Shown here one piece after another: positions 46,501-56,782 of a DNA stretch of 64,000 nt (its first letter is position 1; each line of letters opens with the position of its first letter). The stretch is from Amaranthus tricolor (lineage: Eukaryota; Streptophyta; Magnoliopsida; Caryophyllales; Amaranthaceae), in assembly GCF_026212465.1 (NCBI RefSeq), contig NC_080053.1, positions 10,078,204 through 10,142,203 of the forward strand, given 5' to 3'. Below the pieces are notes generated by a model. That model searched no databases. It saw only the letters and a program-made list of their open reading frames with translations, and was not told where the DNA came from. Position numbers and translations under genes: made by a program.

Positions 46501-46807
46501 TAAAAAATGACGATCCTTGTGGATTCACTCTTGTAGACTTAGCTCGTTTGCGTGATAGTGAGGAGCCATTCATACGAGCCACACAAGCCAAACAAGTATT
46601 CTACATGGTAGACCCATCTGATAAAAATGGTCTATTGTTGTACCGGGAAAAAGAAGCATCCTTGGTATAGGTGATGTTGAGGATGAGGAAGAATATGAAG
46701 CTTTTGAAGATTCCCCTCCCTTTATCAATCCAAAATCAGTGGATCAAGATGATGTAGATGTTGGTTATATGCGTGTAGATCACACGGAAGGAATACATTT
46801 GAATTAA
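43507..46807 (+). pseudogene. TnpD-like CACTA transposase, broken
   Basis: It starts at ATG 43,507 (MTNDRSWMYG). The N-terminal zinc-type domain (FYCPCVSCGN) and acidic linker are intact to about 44,225. There a 1-base loss (EECPRC becomes EEFLGMG) shifts the frame, which is regained in another frame by 44,330 (PRFKRLFSIKKDALNLRWHA). A TAA at 44,723 interrupts before NEEFTLRAMLLCTVNDFPTYG and GKKACPICIDD. The DUF4218-type part follows (HFDVM-equivalent HCLDVMHIEKNVCD at 45,130; MVHLIVHL at 45,720; RWCYPFERHMG). TAA at 46,295, a TAG at about 46,427 and small indels near 46,475 and 46,625 break the C-terminal DUF4216 part (DNNRRCIKNDDPCGFTLVDL). Domain order is that of plant CACTA transposases. 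Confidence 0.93.
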
Positions 46808-46821
46808 GTGATTCACAAGGT

Positions 46822-46965
46822 ATGAATTTAAAGCTTTTTAAAGTTTTTTTGGCACTTGGTTTATTTTGCATGAAACTTTGCACATAACACTATTTATTAT
46901 ATATTATTGTGTTGAACGTATTAGAATTGTAAATCATAGTCATATTCTTAATATTACTTGGCTTA
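46822..46965. repeat. Single copy of the ~165-bp CACTA repeat between the two genes
   Basis: GGCACTTGGTTTATTTTGCA TGAAACTTTGCACATAACAC, TATATTATTGTGTTGAACGT and CATAGTCATATTCT follow in the same order as in the units at 50.0-51.3 kb. One unit, in the short gap before the second gene's first visible exon. Confidence 0.75.
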
Positions 46966-49900
46966 TGTTCTAATATATTTCTATTTATACTCTTTCAGAT
47001 ACTGATATACAATGCATCTATTCAGAGACGAAATTGAAGAGGACCAAATTGTGAGATACGAGCGTATGGCTGAAGACGCTCCACTGATTGAAAATGATTT
47101 TGAGGCTGAAGACACCCTACCAATGGATGCTCCCACTACCAGTAAGAAAAGAAAAGGGCGAGGTCCTACGAAAAACCTCAAAGTCACAGAACCCATGCAT
47201 TTGGAATACAATGCATTGGGTCAACCCTGCGGAAAATGGCGTAGGCAATATGGAAAATAAGTGGGTCTATGTATCCGCAAGCTTTCCATATTGCACGTAT
47301 GGAACGAGGTTCCAGAGGGTTTGAAGAACTCTCAATGGAATGATACTGTGGTAAGCAACTTTACTATTTTTACTCATTTAGTTTCACTTTAAAATTAATT
47401 TGATTGACAGTAATAAATATAAATTTTTTTTGTAGAATCTTTTCCACATCGAGAGCGATGAGGAGAAGAAGAATGTGTTTCTTTCAGCTGTTGCTGAAAG
47501 ATTCAGAGAATTCAAATCCAAGCTAGTAACTGGCTTGATTACGAAGAGGCGTGCCCGTACGACCAAAAAGGTCAAAACGGGAAACGAAGGTGGAGAGCAA
47601 TCACCTTCGAAGATGCCCTACGAAATATGGGGTCACATATCGAAGAGGGATTGGGAGGCCTTTGTTGACAAAAGAACAACTCCCATAGAAGTTGTAAGTA
47701 TTTCATATTATATTATAGTTTACCAATTTGAATTTACTTCTTTTGATTCAGTCATTAAACTAATACATGACATTCGATTTCTATTGATTAATTAGGAAAA
47801 GCGTGGTAAAGCTTCTGATTCTACAAGCAAAAGGAAGTTTTACCATCGCTTGGGCCAGAAAACGTACGATGAGGTCCGAAAAGAGTGGGTACGCCCTCAT
47901 CTACGACTACCTCCACATCCGTGAATACTCCTGCTGGAGATCGGGTGCGTGATTGGTATTGCGGGCTTTATTCCCGAGATGCAAGTGGTAAATTTACCAT
48001 TAATGATCCGGGAACAAAGAAGGTTGCTGATGATGTGGTGAGTTTTGAAATTATTAAGTATATTCTTGATTTGGTTTGTATTCTTTGGCTTTGATGTACT
48101 TATACTAATTGCTATATATTTCACTTTTTATTTGAACAGATGGGCTGGAAGGAAAAAGAAGCTACGGGGGAGTTCACCTCAAGAGGCAATGTTGACGCAT
48201 TGCATATGGTCTTAGGGAAAGACCACAGTGGGCGGGTAGTCGGAAAAGGAGGCGTTCGTGTGGGGTTACAGAAGGCATTCGGCAAAGAGTGTGTTGCTAC
48301 TCAATCCCGAACGGCGGCTGCGGGATGAAGTAGCAACCCTCCGAGCGGAGATTACGAAGGACGTTCTCGCCAAGCTGGCCGCCGTGTTGCAGAAGATGGG
48401 AGCACCCATTGTTGACTTGGCAAACCTGATTGTCGAGGATCAGGAAAGTCAACATGGGGATCCTAACGCTTCGGTCGAGCCAACACCCGAGCCCATTACC
48501 CCCGTAGCACCCCAGCTCATTACTAATACCCCTGAAGGGGAAAACCCCACACCGGAGAACATAAACTCCGTTGCTCAAAATCCGAAGCCAACTCCAGAGC
48601 CAGTGCTACAGGTACATAGTTTTTAAATATATATGCACTTATTAATTTAAACTTCAACTCATTTTAATATTTTATTATGATGCTTATTATACTAAACGAC
48701 ACAATTTTCAGGAGGCGACTCCTTGTTCTCTTTTGCTGCCTCAGTTAGGTGTTGCTAGTGATGGCGACTTAACTGTGGTTGCATATGGTGTGGCCCAGCC
48801 AAACAAAGGGGGCCAAATAGTGCATTCAATGCCTGTTATAAGTGGCCACATCAGTGTGGCCGTGGAAACTATTGTAAAGGGGTTTGAAGATTTCTCACTC
48901 CCGATTCCAATGCCAGCATGAAGCCTTGAGAAACTCTCACACGCTATAGGTAGTTTCATCACATGGCCATATGCTTGGGTCTGATTCACTAACATGGTAA
49001 GAATCATTTGTACCTTATTTTTTTTTATTTTTTTAAATGCATGCTCACACTAATTTAATTGTATAAATTGAAATAGCAAAAGTGTCCAAAGGGATCTTGG
49101 AGAGAGGTCGGTTCCTCAGCAAAGGTGTCGACTGGGTCAAAGTTGATGCCAAGCACTCCAATTTTGACTGATGAGGAGCTAAAAGATCTCTCACAAGATT
49201 GCAAATGGCTGCATTATTGTGCATCTCGCATAAGTGAGGAGGACCCACTCATTCTGAACCTGCTGAAGGAGCAATACTGCTTTTTAGAGAGCCCGTTTGT
49301 AATTATTGGTCCTAATGACATCGGGCAATTTTTGAGAGGAGAGATGTTGAACGTAGCTCTTTTCCATGTCTACATGAGGTGATGTTCATTATCTTACAAG
49401 TTAGGCATTGTTGTTTAATTGTTTTAATAACCGAATTACTAACAAAATTTTCTTATTTGTGAGTTTAGTGCGGCTTATGAGGAGCTAAATTCTTGCGAAC
49501 CTCCAATAATAATTGGATGGTTTTATCCTGAGTCGATTTCGGGTAGTAAATGTGTAAATGATCCAGATGACGTCAGAGCATACATTCAGACTGCTTTGAC
49601 TAATTCCATTGCATCTAAACACACGTTCATTCTGGCTCCATATATGGAAGAGTAAGTTTTATTTTTGAAATTGAACTTATCTTTTGATTTTTAAAGCCAC
49701 CTAATCTCTAATTTGTTGATTTTAAATTTGCGTTTGTAGTTTGCATTGGATACTTTTGGTCATATTTCCTTTGACGAACACTGTGCACGTCTTCGACTCA
49801 TTACAAAACCTCAAAGCCTGCCTCGCAACACAAAATTCAAAGCGTTGTTGAATGCGTACGTAATATTAATTATTTTACCAATTTGATTTAATTAAGTGTT

Positions 49901-50017
49901 ATATAGATATATAAATAGTACTACTTTTCCCATGCGTTTCAGCACAATGAAAAAAATGCGTGGACAAATGGGATCTACATCCAGAGCCACATTTCCAAAA
50001 TGGACAGCAATAAAGGT

Positions 50018-51345
50018 ACACAAATTCAATTTTATGCGTTTTTAACCGTTTTTGGCACTTTCGCGCGTAAAGTAGCTCAAACTTGGTTTGTTTTGCACGA
50101 AACTTGGCACACAACACTATTTGGTATATATTATTGTGTTGAAGTTGTTAGAATTTAAAACCGTAGGCATATGCTAGAAATTACGTGTTAAGTTGCGATT
50201 TTATGCGTTTTTAACCGTTTTTAACACTTTTGCGCATAAAGTAGCTCAAACTTAGTTTTGATGCGAAACCGGGGCTGATTAAGGCCTTGGTTATGCAAGG
50301 ATTAATGTTGTGCGGAAGCTTTGATTAATGACACAGACAAAAACTACAAATGATCATGAAAAGAACACGAAACAACCACAAACACTTAGACAATTCTGAT
50401 TTAGCAAACTGTCGAGCAGCCCTCCTTCAGCTCAGCTTCTAGGAGTCCACGGGGATTGTTAGAATGGTTTAAGGACCTTGATAGCTAGATCCAAGTACCG
50501 AGATTCCATTTCCACTTTAGCCTAGGTCCTGAATGCATAGGTTTAGTCTCCACGTGTCGTGCAAGGTGGTCTGGTCACTAGTTTGCTGCTGTGTCGTGAG
50601 GTCTGTATGCAGCCTTGTATGCAGCCCTCCTTCAACTCAGGTTCCAGGAGTCCACGGGTATTGTTAGAATGGTTTAAGGACCTTGATAGCTAGATCCAAG
50701 TACCGAGATATCATTTCCACTTTAGCCTAGGTCCTGGATGCATAGGTTTAGTCTCCACATGTCGTGCAAGGTGGTCTGGTCACTAGTTTGCTGCTGTGTC
50801 GTGAGGTCTGTATGCAGCCTTGTGTGTCTCATTTGGTATCTTCATTTCATACAACCACATTTGTATCAGATTTGCACGAAACTTGGCACACAACACTCTT
50901 TGGTAGATATTATTGTGTTGAAGTGGATAGAATTGAAAATCATAGTCATATGCTAGAAATTACGTGTTAAGTTACGATTTTATGCGTTTTTGTCAATTTC
51001 GCGCGTAAAGTAGCTCAAACTTGGTTTGTTCACGAAACTTGGCACACAACACTATTTGGTATATATTATTGTGTTGAAGTGGTTAGAATTGAAAATCATA
51101 GTCATATGCTAGAAATTATGTGTTAAGTTGCGATTTTATGCGTTTTTAACCGTTTTTGGCACTTTCGCGCGTAAAGTAGCTCAAAGTTGGTTTGTTTTGC
51201 ATGAAACTTGGAACACAACACTATTTGGTATATATTATTGTGTTGAAGTGGTTAGAATTGAAAATCATAGTCATATGCTAGAAATTACGTGTTAAGTTGC
51301 GATTTTATGCGTTTTTAACCGTTTTTGACACTAAAATCTATTTCT
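50018..51345. repeat. Intron array of the ~165-bp CACTA repeat
   Basis: Units with CGCGTAAAGTAGCTCAAACT, CACGAAACTTGGCACACAAC, TATATATTATTGTGTTGAAG and CATATGCTAGAAATTACGTG start near 50,030, 50,200, 50,870 (partial), 50,985 and 51,140, with a last partial unit to 51,345. The later units are almost identical. The array lies wholly in the intron between the ULP1 exons ending WTAIK and starting QEPSSS. Confidence 0.9.
50268..50870. repeat. Foreign segment with a 205-bp tandem duplication inside the array
   Basis: Between two repeat units lies about 600 bp unlike the rest of the element. Within it 50,416-50,620 and 50,621-50,825 are two near-identical copies (GCAGCCCTCCTTCA..., GGTTTAAGGACCTTGATAGC, GTCGTGAGGTCTGTATGCAG). 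There are no transposon ends and no convincing frame. The origin is unknown. Confidence 0.75.
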
Positions 51346-51684
51346 CTTAGTGCTTTCAAGAACCTTCTTCTTCCGTTGAATGCGGCTACTACGCGCTGAA
51401 GTACATGGACGATATTATAAAATTCGTGAAGGACTTTGGAGTCGAAAATATAGATGCTGTAAGTATTTGTTACGTTCTTAAATAATTATTAGTAAAATCT
51501 AATGTTTATATATTAATCTTTTATTTTTATATTATATTATAGGTTTTAAACGACATTCCGAGGGAAACACGCCCTTTGAGAAGTGGAGAGATGCGCGAAT
51601 TAAAAGACAAGATTGCCGCGTATCTTGCTAATATTTGTCCTTGATAAATTGTAATTAGTATAGATTATTTTTTATACTTTAATG

Positions 51685-51691
<7 letters not shown>

Positions 51692-51750
<59 letters not shown>
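51692..51750. repeat. (TA)n microsatellite
   Basis: About 29 uninterrupted TA units just after the stop of the CACTA second gene. Confidence 0.95.
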
Positions 51751-51754
<4 letters not shown>

Positions 51755-51909
51755 GTACATAATATTATATTATATATACGAGCGAGAGTTTATTATTACA
51801 AAGAGATTATTGTTGATTATCTGTGATTATCATTGGATTAATCACTGTTATTACATTGTATTATTATTGGATTATTATAAGGATAAAACGAAAAAAGAAA
51901 AAAAAATAG

Positions 51910-52115
51910 AAGTATTTGCTGCAGTCAGAAGCAAAACCGCAGAAAATAATGCCCTACTTATTTGCTGCGGTTTTGCCTCTGACCGCAGCAAATAATTCCC
52001 TTTTTTGTTTGCTGCGGTTTTTAACCGCATCATTTAAAGTAGGACATTTGCTGCTATCACTATTACTGGGCCCAAAATCGCAGCAAAAAATGGCCAAAAA
52101 ACCACAGCAAACGAG
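51910..52115. repeat. CACTA-2 3' subterminal repeats
   Basis: Alternating TATTTGCTGCGGTTTTGC and ACCGCAGCAAATAA motifs, in both orientations, form a series of short palindromes up to the 3' terminal repeat. The same motif is found at both ends of CACTA-1. Confidence 0.9.
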
Positions 52116-52511
52116 GTTTTTTCGACTAGTGTGTTTTCAATTTCTTTTGTCTTTTTTAAACAAATTTTTGTTTTTCCACACTCATTTTGTTTTCTTTCTT
52201 TAATCAAGCTTATTTTTTAAACTTTGAACGAAAATCATTTTGGAAATATGGTTGGATTTTTAAAAGTCTAGATTATTTAACAATAAATTAGTTATACAAC
52301 TTAGTTATAATTGAGAATTGTACATATTAGTAAATTTTTAAAAAATAGAAAACATATATCCGATTTTGCCAATATTCTAATTCGGATTCGGTTCAAAATT
52401 GGATACCCGGTCTGAATTATCAGGTTTTCAAAAACCGAATGATATATCTAGTTTTTAAAACCGAATCTGCTGGATATTCTAGATTGAATATTTTTTAACA
52501 ACCTACCCCTA

Positions 52512-53204
52512 GTTATACCCATAGGAGTTTTGAACAATAAAAGTATTTCAAAGTGAATATTTTATTTTTATAAAAGATGTTATTGTTGTAGGAGTTTTGA
52601 TCCATTGATATGTTATTAGATTATTTTAATATCTATTTTTTATATTTTTTTTATAAAATGTATAGAAATATAGTAATATATTCTATGTTTTACGATATTA
52701 GTTACATGTAACTATTTTTTACACATTTTTTTGAGTATAATTAAAGCTTTAATAAACTTTTTATTGATTTCCTTATTACAATAATCACAACTTTTGATTA
52801 AATATGAATAATTCTAATTATAAGGAGTACTTATAAGAATGCACAAGGGTAACCTCTTACCTATACAACAAATTATTTTCATTAAAAAATATAAAATAAA
52901 TACAAAATTAAATAATTAAAAAATTGAAAAAAAAGATCAAAAGGTAAATCATATAAGTTTTTTTTTTCATTTTAACCTTTAATTTTTAATATTTATGATT
53001 TTAGATTTATTTTTCTTTTTTTTTTTCAAAAAAAGAGTCATCATTTAATTTGAATAATAATGTTCTTAGCTAAGTAACCCTACTATTAGGATTCATGGTT
53101 AATGAAAATAAAATTAAGATTATTATGAAAAAATCAATAAATATTGAATTATTTTAGGTAATTTTTTCTTATATAAAGTCATAAATATATTTTAACTTTT
53201 TTAT
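52512..53204. other. AT-rich spacer, no gene seen
   Basis: Long poly-T and poly-A stretches; nothing recognised. Confidence 0.5.
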
Positions 53205-53250
53205 CATCATCATCATCAATATACCTAATGTATCCCGCTAATAAAACTAT
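53205..53250 (-). mobile_element. SINE 3' tail fragment
   Basis: TCATCATCATCATCAATATACCTAATGTATCCCGC is the reverse complement of a GCGGGATAC..TTAGGTATATTGATGATG tail of the same type as at 41.34 kb. Only the tail is visible. Confidence 0.4.
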
Positions 53251-53436
53251 AATCAATATCAATATCTATGAATAAAAGAAAAATGATAAACGATATCTAT
53301 AAAGAAATACAAAATAAACGAGATAAAATTTATTAAGATTGACCAACAATATGAAACGAAAGGGAATATCTTTCATCATTAATGAATTGAATTGAATTGA
53401 ATAGTTAGTAAATGCAAAAATAATTGGAGAAGGTGG

Positions 53437-53460
53437 TGAGTCATGTGAGCCCCTTATAAA
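53437..53460 (+). promoter_or_regulatory. TATA box and TGAGTCA motif of the cysteine-rich peptide gene
   Basis: TTATAAA at 53,454-53,460 lies 91 bp before the ATG at 53,551, a normal spacing for a plant gene with a short leader. TGAGTCA (53,437-53,443), a bZIP (GCN4-type) site, overlaps TCATGTG, a NAC/MYC-type core. The function of these sites is inference. Confidence 0.5.
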
Positions 53461-53550
53461 ACGGCCATAAACCCAACACATATTGTTACTTCTCACACTA
53501 CTTTGTAGTTTTGTACACACATCTAATCTTGTGCTAATAAACCCATCAGT

Positions 53551-53862
53551 ATGACAGTGTCGGTGTCTACTAATCTCAAAACACTCTTCTTCTTCTTCAT
53601 TACATTTCTCTTACTACTAACACTTATTTCATGCCAACCAACACTAAGAAAATCAATGGAAGATAATTCATCATCTTCATTATTGTTATGTGAAGAAGAT
53701 AATGATATTAATGCCTGCCAATCCAAATGTGAATCATCTGGCTGTATGTTTACTTGTATTGACGACGTTGGGTTTTACTGTGCGTGCCATTGTGACTATT
53801 CCGGTTCCGACCCACGGATCCGTAGCTATTCTTCCTCGTTTTCGGGAGTAATAAGCCAATGA
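53551..53862 (+). CDS. Small secreted eight-cysteine peptide (103 aa), undescribed
   Basis: A single intact exon runs from ATG 53,551 to TGA 53,860-53,862. Residues about 8-27 are strongly hydrophobic (TLFFFFITFLLLLTLISC), a clear signal peptide. An acidic Ser-rich stretch follows (MEDNSSSSLLLCEEDND). The mature core has eight Cys with spacing C-x8-C-x3-C-x4-C-x3-C-x7-C-x-C-x-C, then a tail DPRIRSYSS. The CxxxC ... CxC pair is the pattern of cysteine-stabilised alpha-beta (defensin-like) peptides, but the extra final CxC and the lack of a clear GxC gamma-core make the family uncertain. A TATA box lies 91 bp upstream. Codon use and the lack of stops suggest a live gene. The target could be extracellular signalling or defence; nothing here decides. 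Confidence 0.75.
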   Translation: MTVSVSTNLKTLFFFFITFLLLLTLISCQPTLRKSMEDNSSSSLLLCEEDNDINACQSKCESSGCMFTCIDDVGFYCACHCDYSGSDPRIRSYSSSFSGVISQ

Positions 53863-54343
53863 GGAAAGGGTAAGAAATACAATCAGCTTTTATATAGGGA
53901 TTAATTTTGACAATAATTTATTAATTATTTGTCATAGGATATTTAGGAAGTAATATATACTCTTAGATATATTTATTGTATATTGTAATTCTATCAAGGG
54001 TAATTATTTTCCTAATTTTCTGATATTTCTATACGATTTGGTTGATGTATTATTACCTTAATTACTTGGTTTGTTACGATTTGGCTGATATTTCTATACG
54101 TTTTTTGTAATGTGATCTTAATTAAAGATTATGCTAACCAAAGTCCCCAACCTTTTGTTGTTATGTTTTAAAATATTTTAAAAAAATCTCATACTTTTTA
54201 CTAAATAACAGTAACTGTTAGAAAAAAAAATAAATCTAAAGTAACATGTTTTTTTTAAAAAGTAACACCTTTTTATATAAAAAATAACATCTTTTTATGG
54301 TTCTCATGGTTTTCATATAAGGATGGTTTTCACTTGAACTTCT

Positions 54344-54396
<53 letters not shown>

Positions 54397-56581
54397 TTGT
54401 TGTTGTTCTTGTTCTTATTAACAGATACTTTTGAGGTGTTTGTTAACTTATGCTTATAATCTATGAGTTAAAATTTTGAAATTTTGAGTTAAAAGCTAAC
54501 TTAGAGATATATATTACACATTAATTAAATAGTATGGAGAACCCTTTGTAATATTCATAGTAGTGAAGGGAATATGTATAAACATAATGATATTAAGTTG
54601 AAATTTCATATTTGTTTCAATTAATTATGATGCATATAATAAGGATAATAAATTAACTATTTTGATATTAATTTAGTCTTAGTTATATATTTATTATGGC
54701 CGTAGAATAGAAAAGTGTTACACATTAAAAGGAATTAATCAATTATATATATGGTGAAAATTAAACTCTTATTATAAAGGTAAAATGAAAATAATAAATC
54801 AATAAATTATTCTGTAATTTTATATGATTACTTTTAATGGGTTTTTGTGAGTATGGAAGTATTATTAGTAATAAATAGTAAATACTAACCTGGCCCTCCA
54901 ATTACTAGTCTTGACTCTTGTGCATTATTAAAGGCACTAACTATTAAGGATATTTTTTTAATTGGGTTCTAAGGAATCTTTGACAGCATTTAATTAGTAC
55001 TCTTTCTCTTATATATGTAGCATTTACTTAAAAAATAGAGTAATATTTAATTAATAAAAATTGCTTGTCTAATTGGGAGTATTAATCCCCTTTATCTACT
55101 AATTTTATTTAAGGATTTTCTTATTGATTATTTTTTTATTTTTACTTATTTTAATTAATGTAAATATGAAATTATTATTTCCAAAAGCATATTTAAGAGA
55201 ATAAAGTAAATTTATAAAAAATTAATGTAAATATGTAAATGAAATTTAAAAACAACTTTAATACGTATGTTAAAATAAACAAATAAGAATATTGATAAAA
55301 AATAATTTTATAACAAATCTCATAAAAAAATTAAAAAATATAAAATGTAAAATCTTGGGGATAGTATGTATCACAATACTAAGAGATAGGGTTGTAAGAT
55401 AGAAGGGGGAGAAATGAATTTGGAAGAACGTAAACGGTAGGGTGTCGAGTGGAGACCCATCAATTTATTGTCCATCATTTTCGATCCCTCCAAATATTTT
55501 TACTCTTTTTCCTTTTTAATGAAACAATTCCATTACCTTGGTCAATAGTAAAAGTTCTTTTATAAATCACTTATTTTTTACAAGTTAAATGAAGTATATA
55601 TTTTTGTACTTCATTCCTTTAAATTACTTATAACATTGAAAATATTATATTATTTATTTATTTTTTAATTTATGGTTAATTTTTAATCTGTAAGTTAAAA
55701 CATAGTCAATTTTGATCTTATTTGATACGTTTTAATGCAAAGATTATTATATTAAATTTTTATAATTTTTATATTATTTTTAATAATTAGAAATATTAAG
55801 AATTGAATTAGTGTATTAAATTGCATGAAAAAAAGCAAATATTGCAAGTATTTTAAAACGGAGAAATTATCAATTAGAGCAATAACTATAATTTAGATAA
55901 GATTTTGAGTTTAACTCTCACCGAGTGATGGATATAATATTGTAATAATAAATAATAGTATAGAAAAAAACATTAAAAACATAGTTATAAAAAATAATAA
56001 TGACATCATCAAATAATTTTAAAGGAAAAATTGTTGTTTACAAATGATGTATATGCAAAATAAAAAGTAATGATGACATCAATCTTTTGTTTAGTTTTCG
56101 TTTTGGAAAAGTTTTAAAATTTATGCTAATAAAATACTCTATACAATTATTATTACTATACACCTTTTAAAGATATTAATATTCTCACAACCTTTAAAAA
56201 TTCTAATTTTCTAACCTTCAAAAATTCTTTTTTCTCAATATTTGTAAGAATCAAATAGTGGCAAAGGGGAATGCATCCTTAATCAATATTGTCAATTGAA
56301 AATATTTAACAAATTATACATCCAAATATGCTAATAACAATAAATTGTACAAGTTAAATTGGTTAAAATATGCTGTGTGTGTGATAACATTGTTGTAGGT
56401 TCGCCTAACTATCAATAGTTTTAAATATATATATTAACATTATTTAATTTTATTTTGGATCTGCACAAAATAATAAATAAAAATAATTAATGACAGAAAG
56501 AGTATTAAAAAAATAATTATACAGTCGGAATGTGATTTGCAACACAAGGGTCTCCACGTTTATTGTCCACCCTCAACACAT
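53863..56581. other. AT-rich intergenic DNA with (TA)n at 54,347-54,391
   Basis: No genes or clear element ends. A TAGAGCAATAACT ... TTGAGTTTAACTCTCACC stretch near 55,877-55,922 faintly recalls a worn tRNA-derived SINE head. The (TA)n run has about 22 units. Confidence 0.5.
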
Positions 56582-56782
56582 TCAATCAATGTGAAGAAAA
56601 TAATCCTTGGACAAATTGTATACAGCATCAAGCGCTTTCTGAGCTCGTAGTTCCATTGGAATTTTAGGTGTTTCCGCCCTCAGTTTAGCGATCTTCTCTT
56701 CAGTTTCACGCATCGCCATTAGCAAAAGACATGATGTACAAACAAAATGGAACTCAGATCTGTCTGAGGGTATAGTGCTCAA
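56582..56782 (-). other. Coding-like orphan segment, function unknown
   Basis: The minus strand is open for 66 codons with a charged helical composition (AMRETEEKIAKLRAETPKIP MELRAQKALDAVYNL...) and ends in TGA. Upstream, at about 56,800-56,815, TTTTGTTTTAG looks like a splice acceptor. It could be the last exon of a lost gene. The family is not recognised. Confidence 0.3.

Larger units (their letters stand above)
47000..51644 (+). pseudogene. CACTA second gene: Plant_transpos domain plus ULP1-like cysteine protease
   Basis: Exons (approximate): 47,000-47,351; 47,436-47,695; 47,797-48,036; 48,141-48,610; 48,712-48,970; 49,077-49,379; 49,469-49,650; 49,740-49,858; 49,940-50,010; 51,359-51,460; 51,543-51,644. 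The middle is the Plant_transpos (TnpA-type) domain (MPYEIWGHISKRDWEAFVDK, then VDALHMVLGKDHSGRV), followed by a helical Leu-rich stretch and a Pro/Glu-rich linker. The C-terminus is a C48/ULP1-like peptidase with its triad: His in DLHWILLVIF (49,744-49,746), Asp in VFDSLQNL (49,795-49,797) and Cys in VECGYYALKYMD (51,381-51,383). TAA at 47,258, TGA at 48,919 and a later TGA near 48,983 interrupt it. ULP1-type proteases cleave SUMO from proteins; the role in CACTA elements is not established. Confidence 0.85.
41994..52131 (+). mobile_element. CACTA-2, full-length CACTA (En/Spm) element, 10.1 kb
   Basis: It begins CACTAGTGGAAAAAAATGTA and ends GTTTTTTCGACTAGTG, inverted terminal repeats with one mismatch in the first 15 bases. 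A perfect 3-bp duplication TGT flanks it (41,991-41,993 and 52,132-52,134). The order is 5' subterminal repeats, leader with CTTCATC-rich sequence, TnpD-like transposase gene, a second gene (Plant_transpos domain plus ULP1-like protease), and 3' subterminal repeats. Both genes are damaged. The leader and transposase N-terminus are nearly identical to CACTA-1, so the family moved recently. Confidence 0.95.
41914..52511. mobile_element. Probable small hAT-like element split by CACTA-2
   Basis: GTTATACC occurs at 41,906-41,913 and 52,512-52,519, an 8-bp duplication enclosing the CACTA-2 insertion plus 80 bp on the left and about 380 bp on the right. Both flanks carry GGATA(T/C)-(T/C)CGAAT-type motifs in opposite orientation (AATCAGATATTGGATC on the left; CCGAATCTGCTGGATATTC on the right). 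The outer ends (TCGGCTATTC versus ACCTACCCCTA) are poorly inverted, so this rests mainly on the duplication. Confidence 0.4.
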
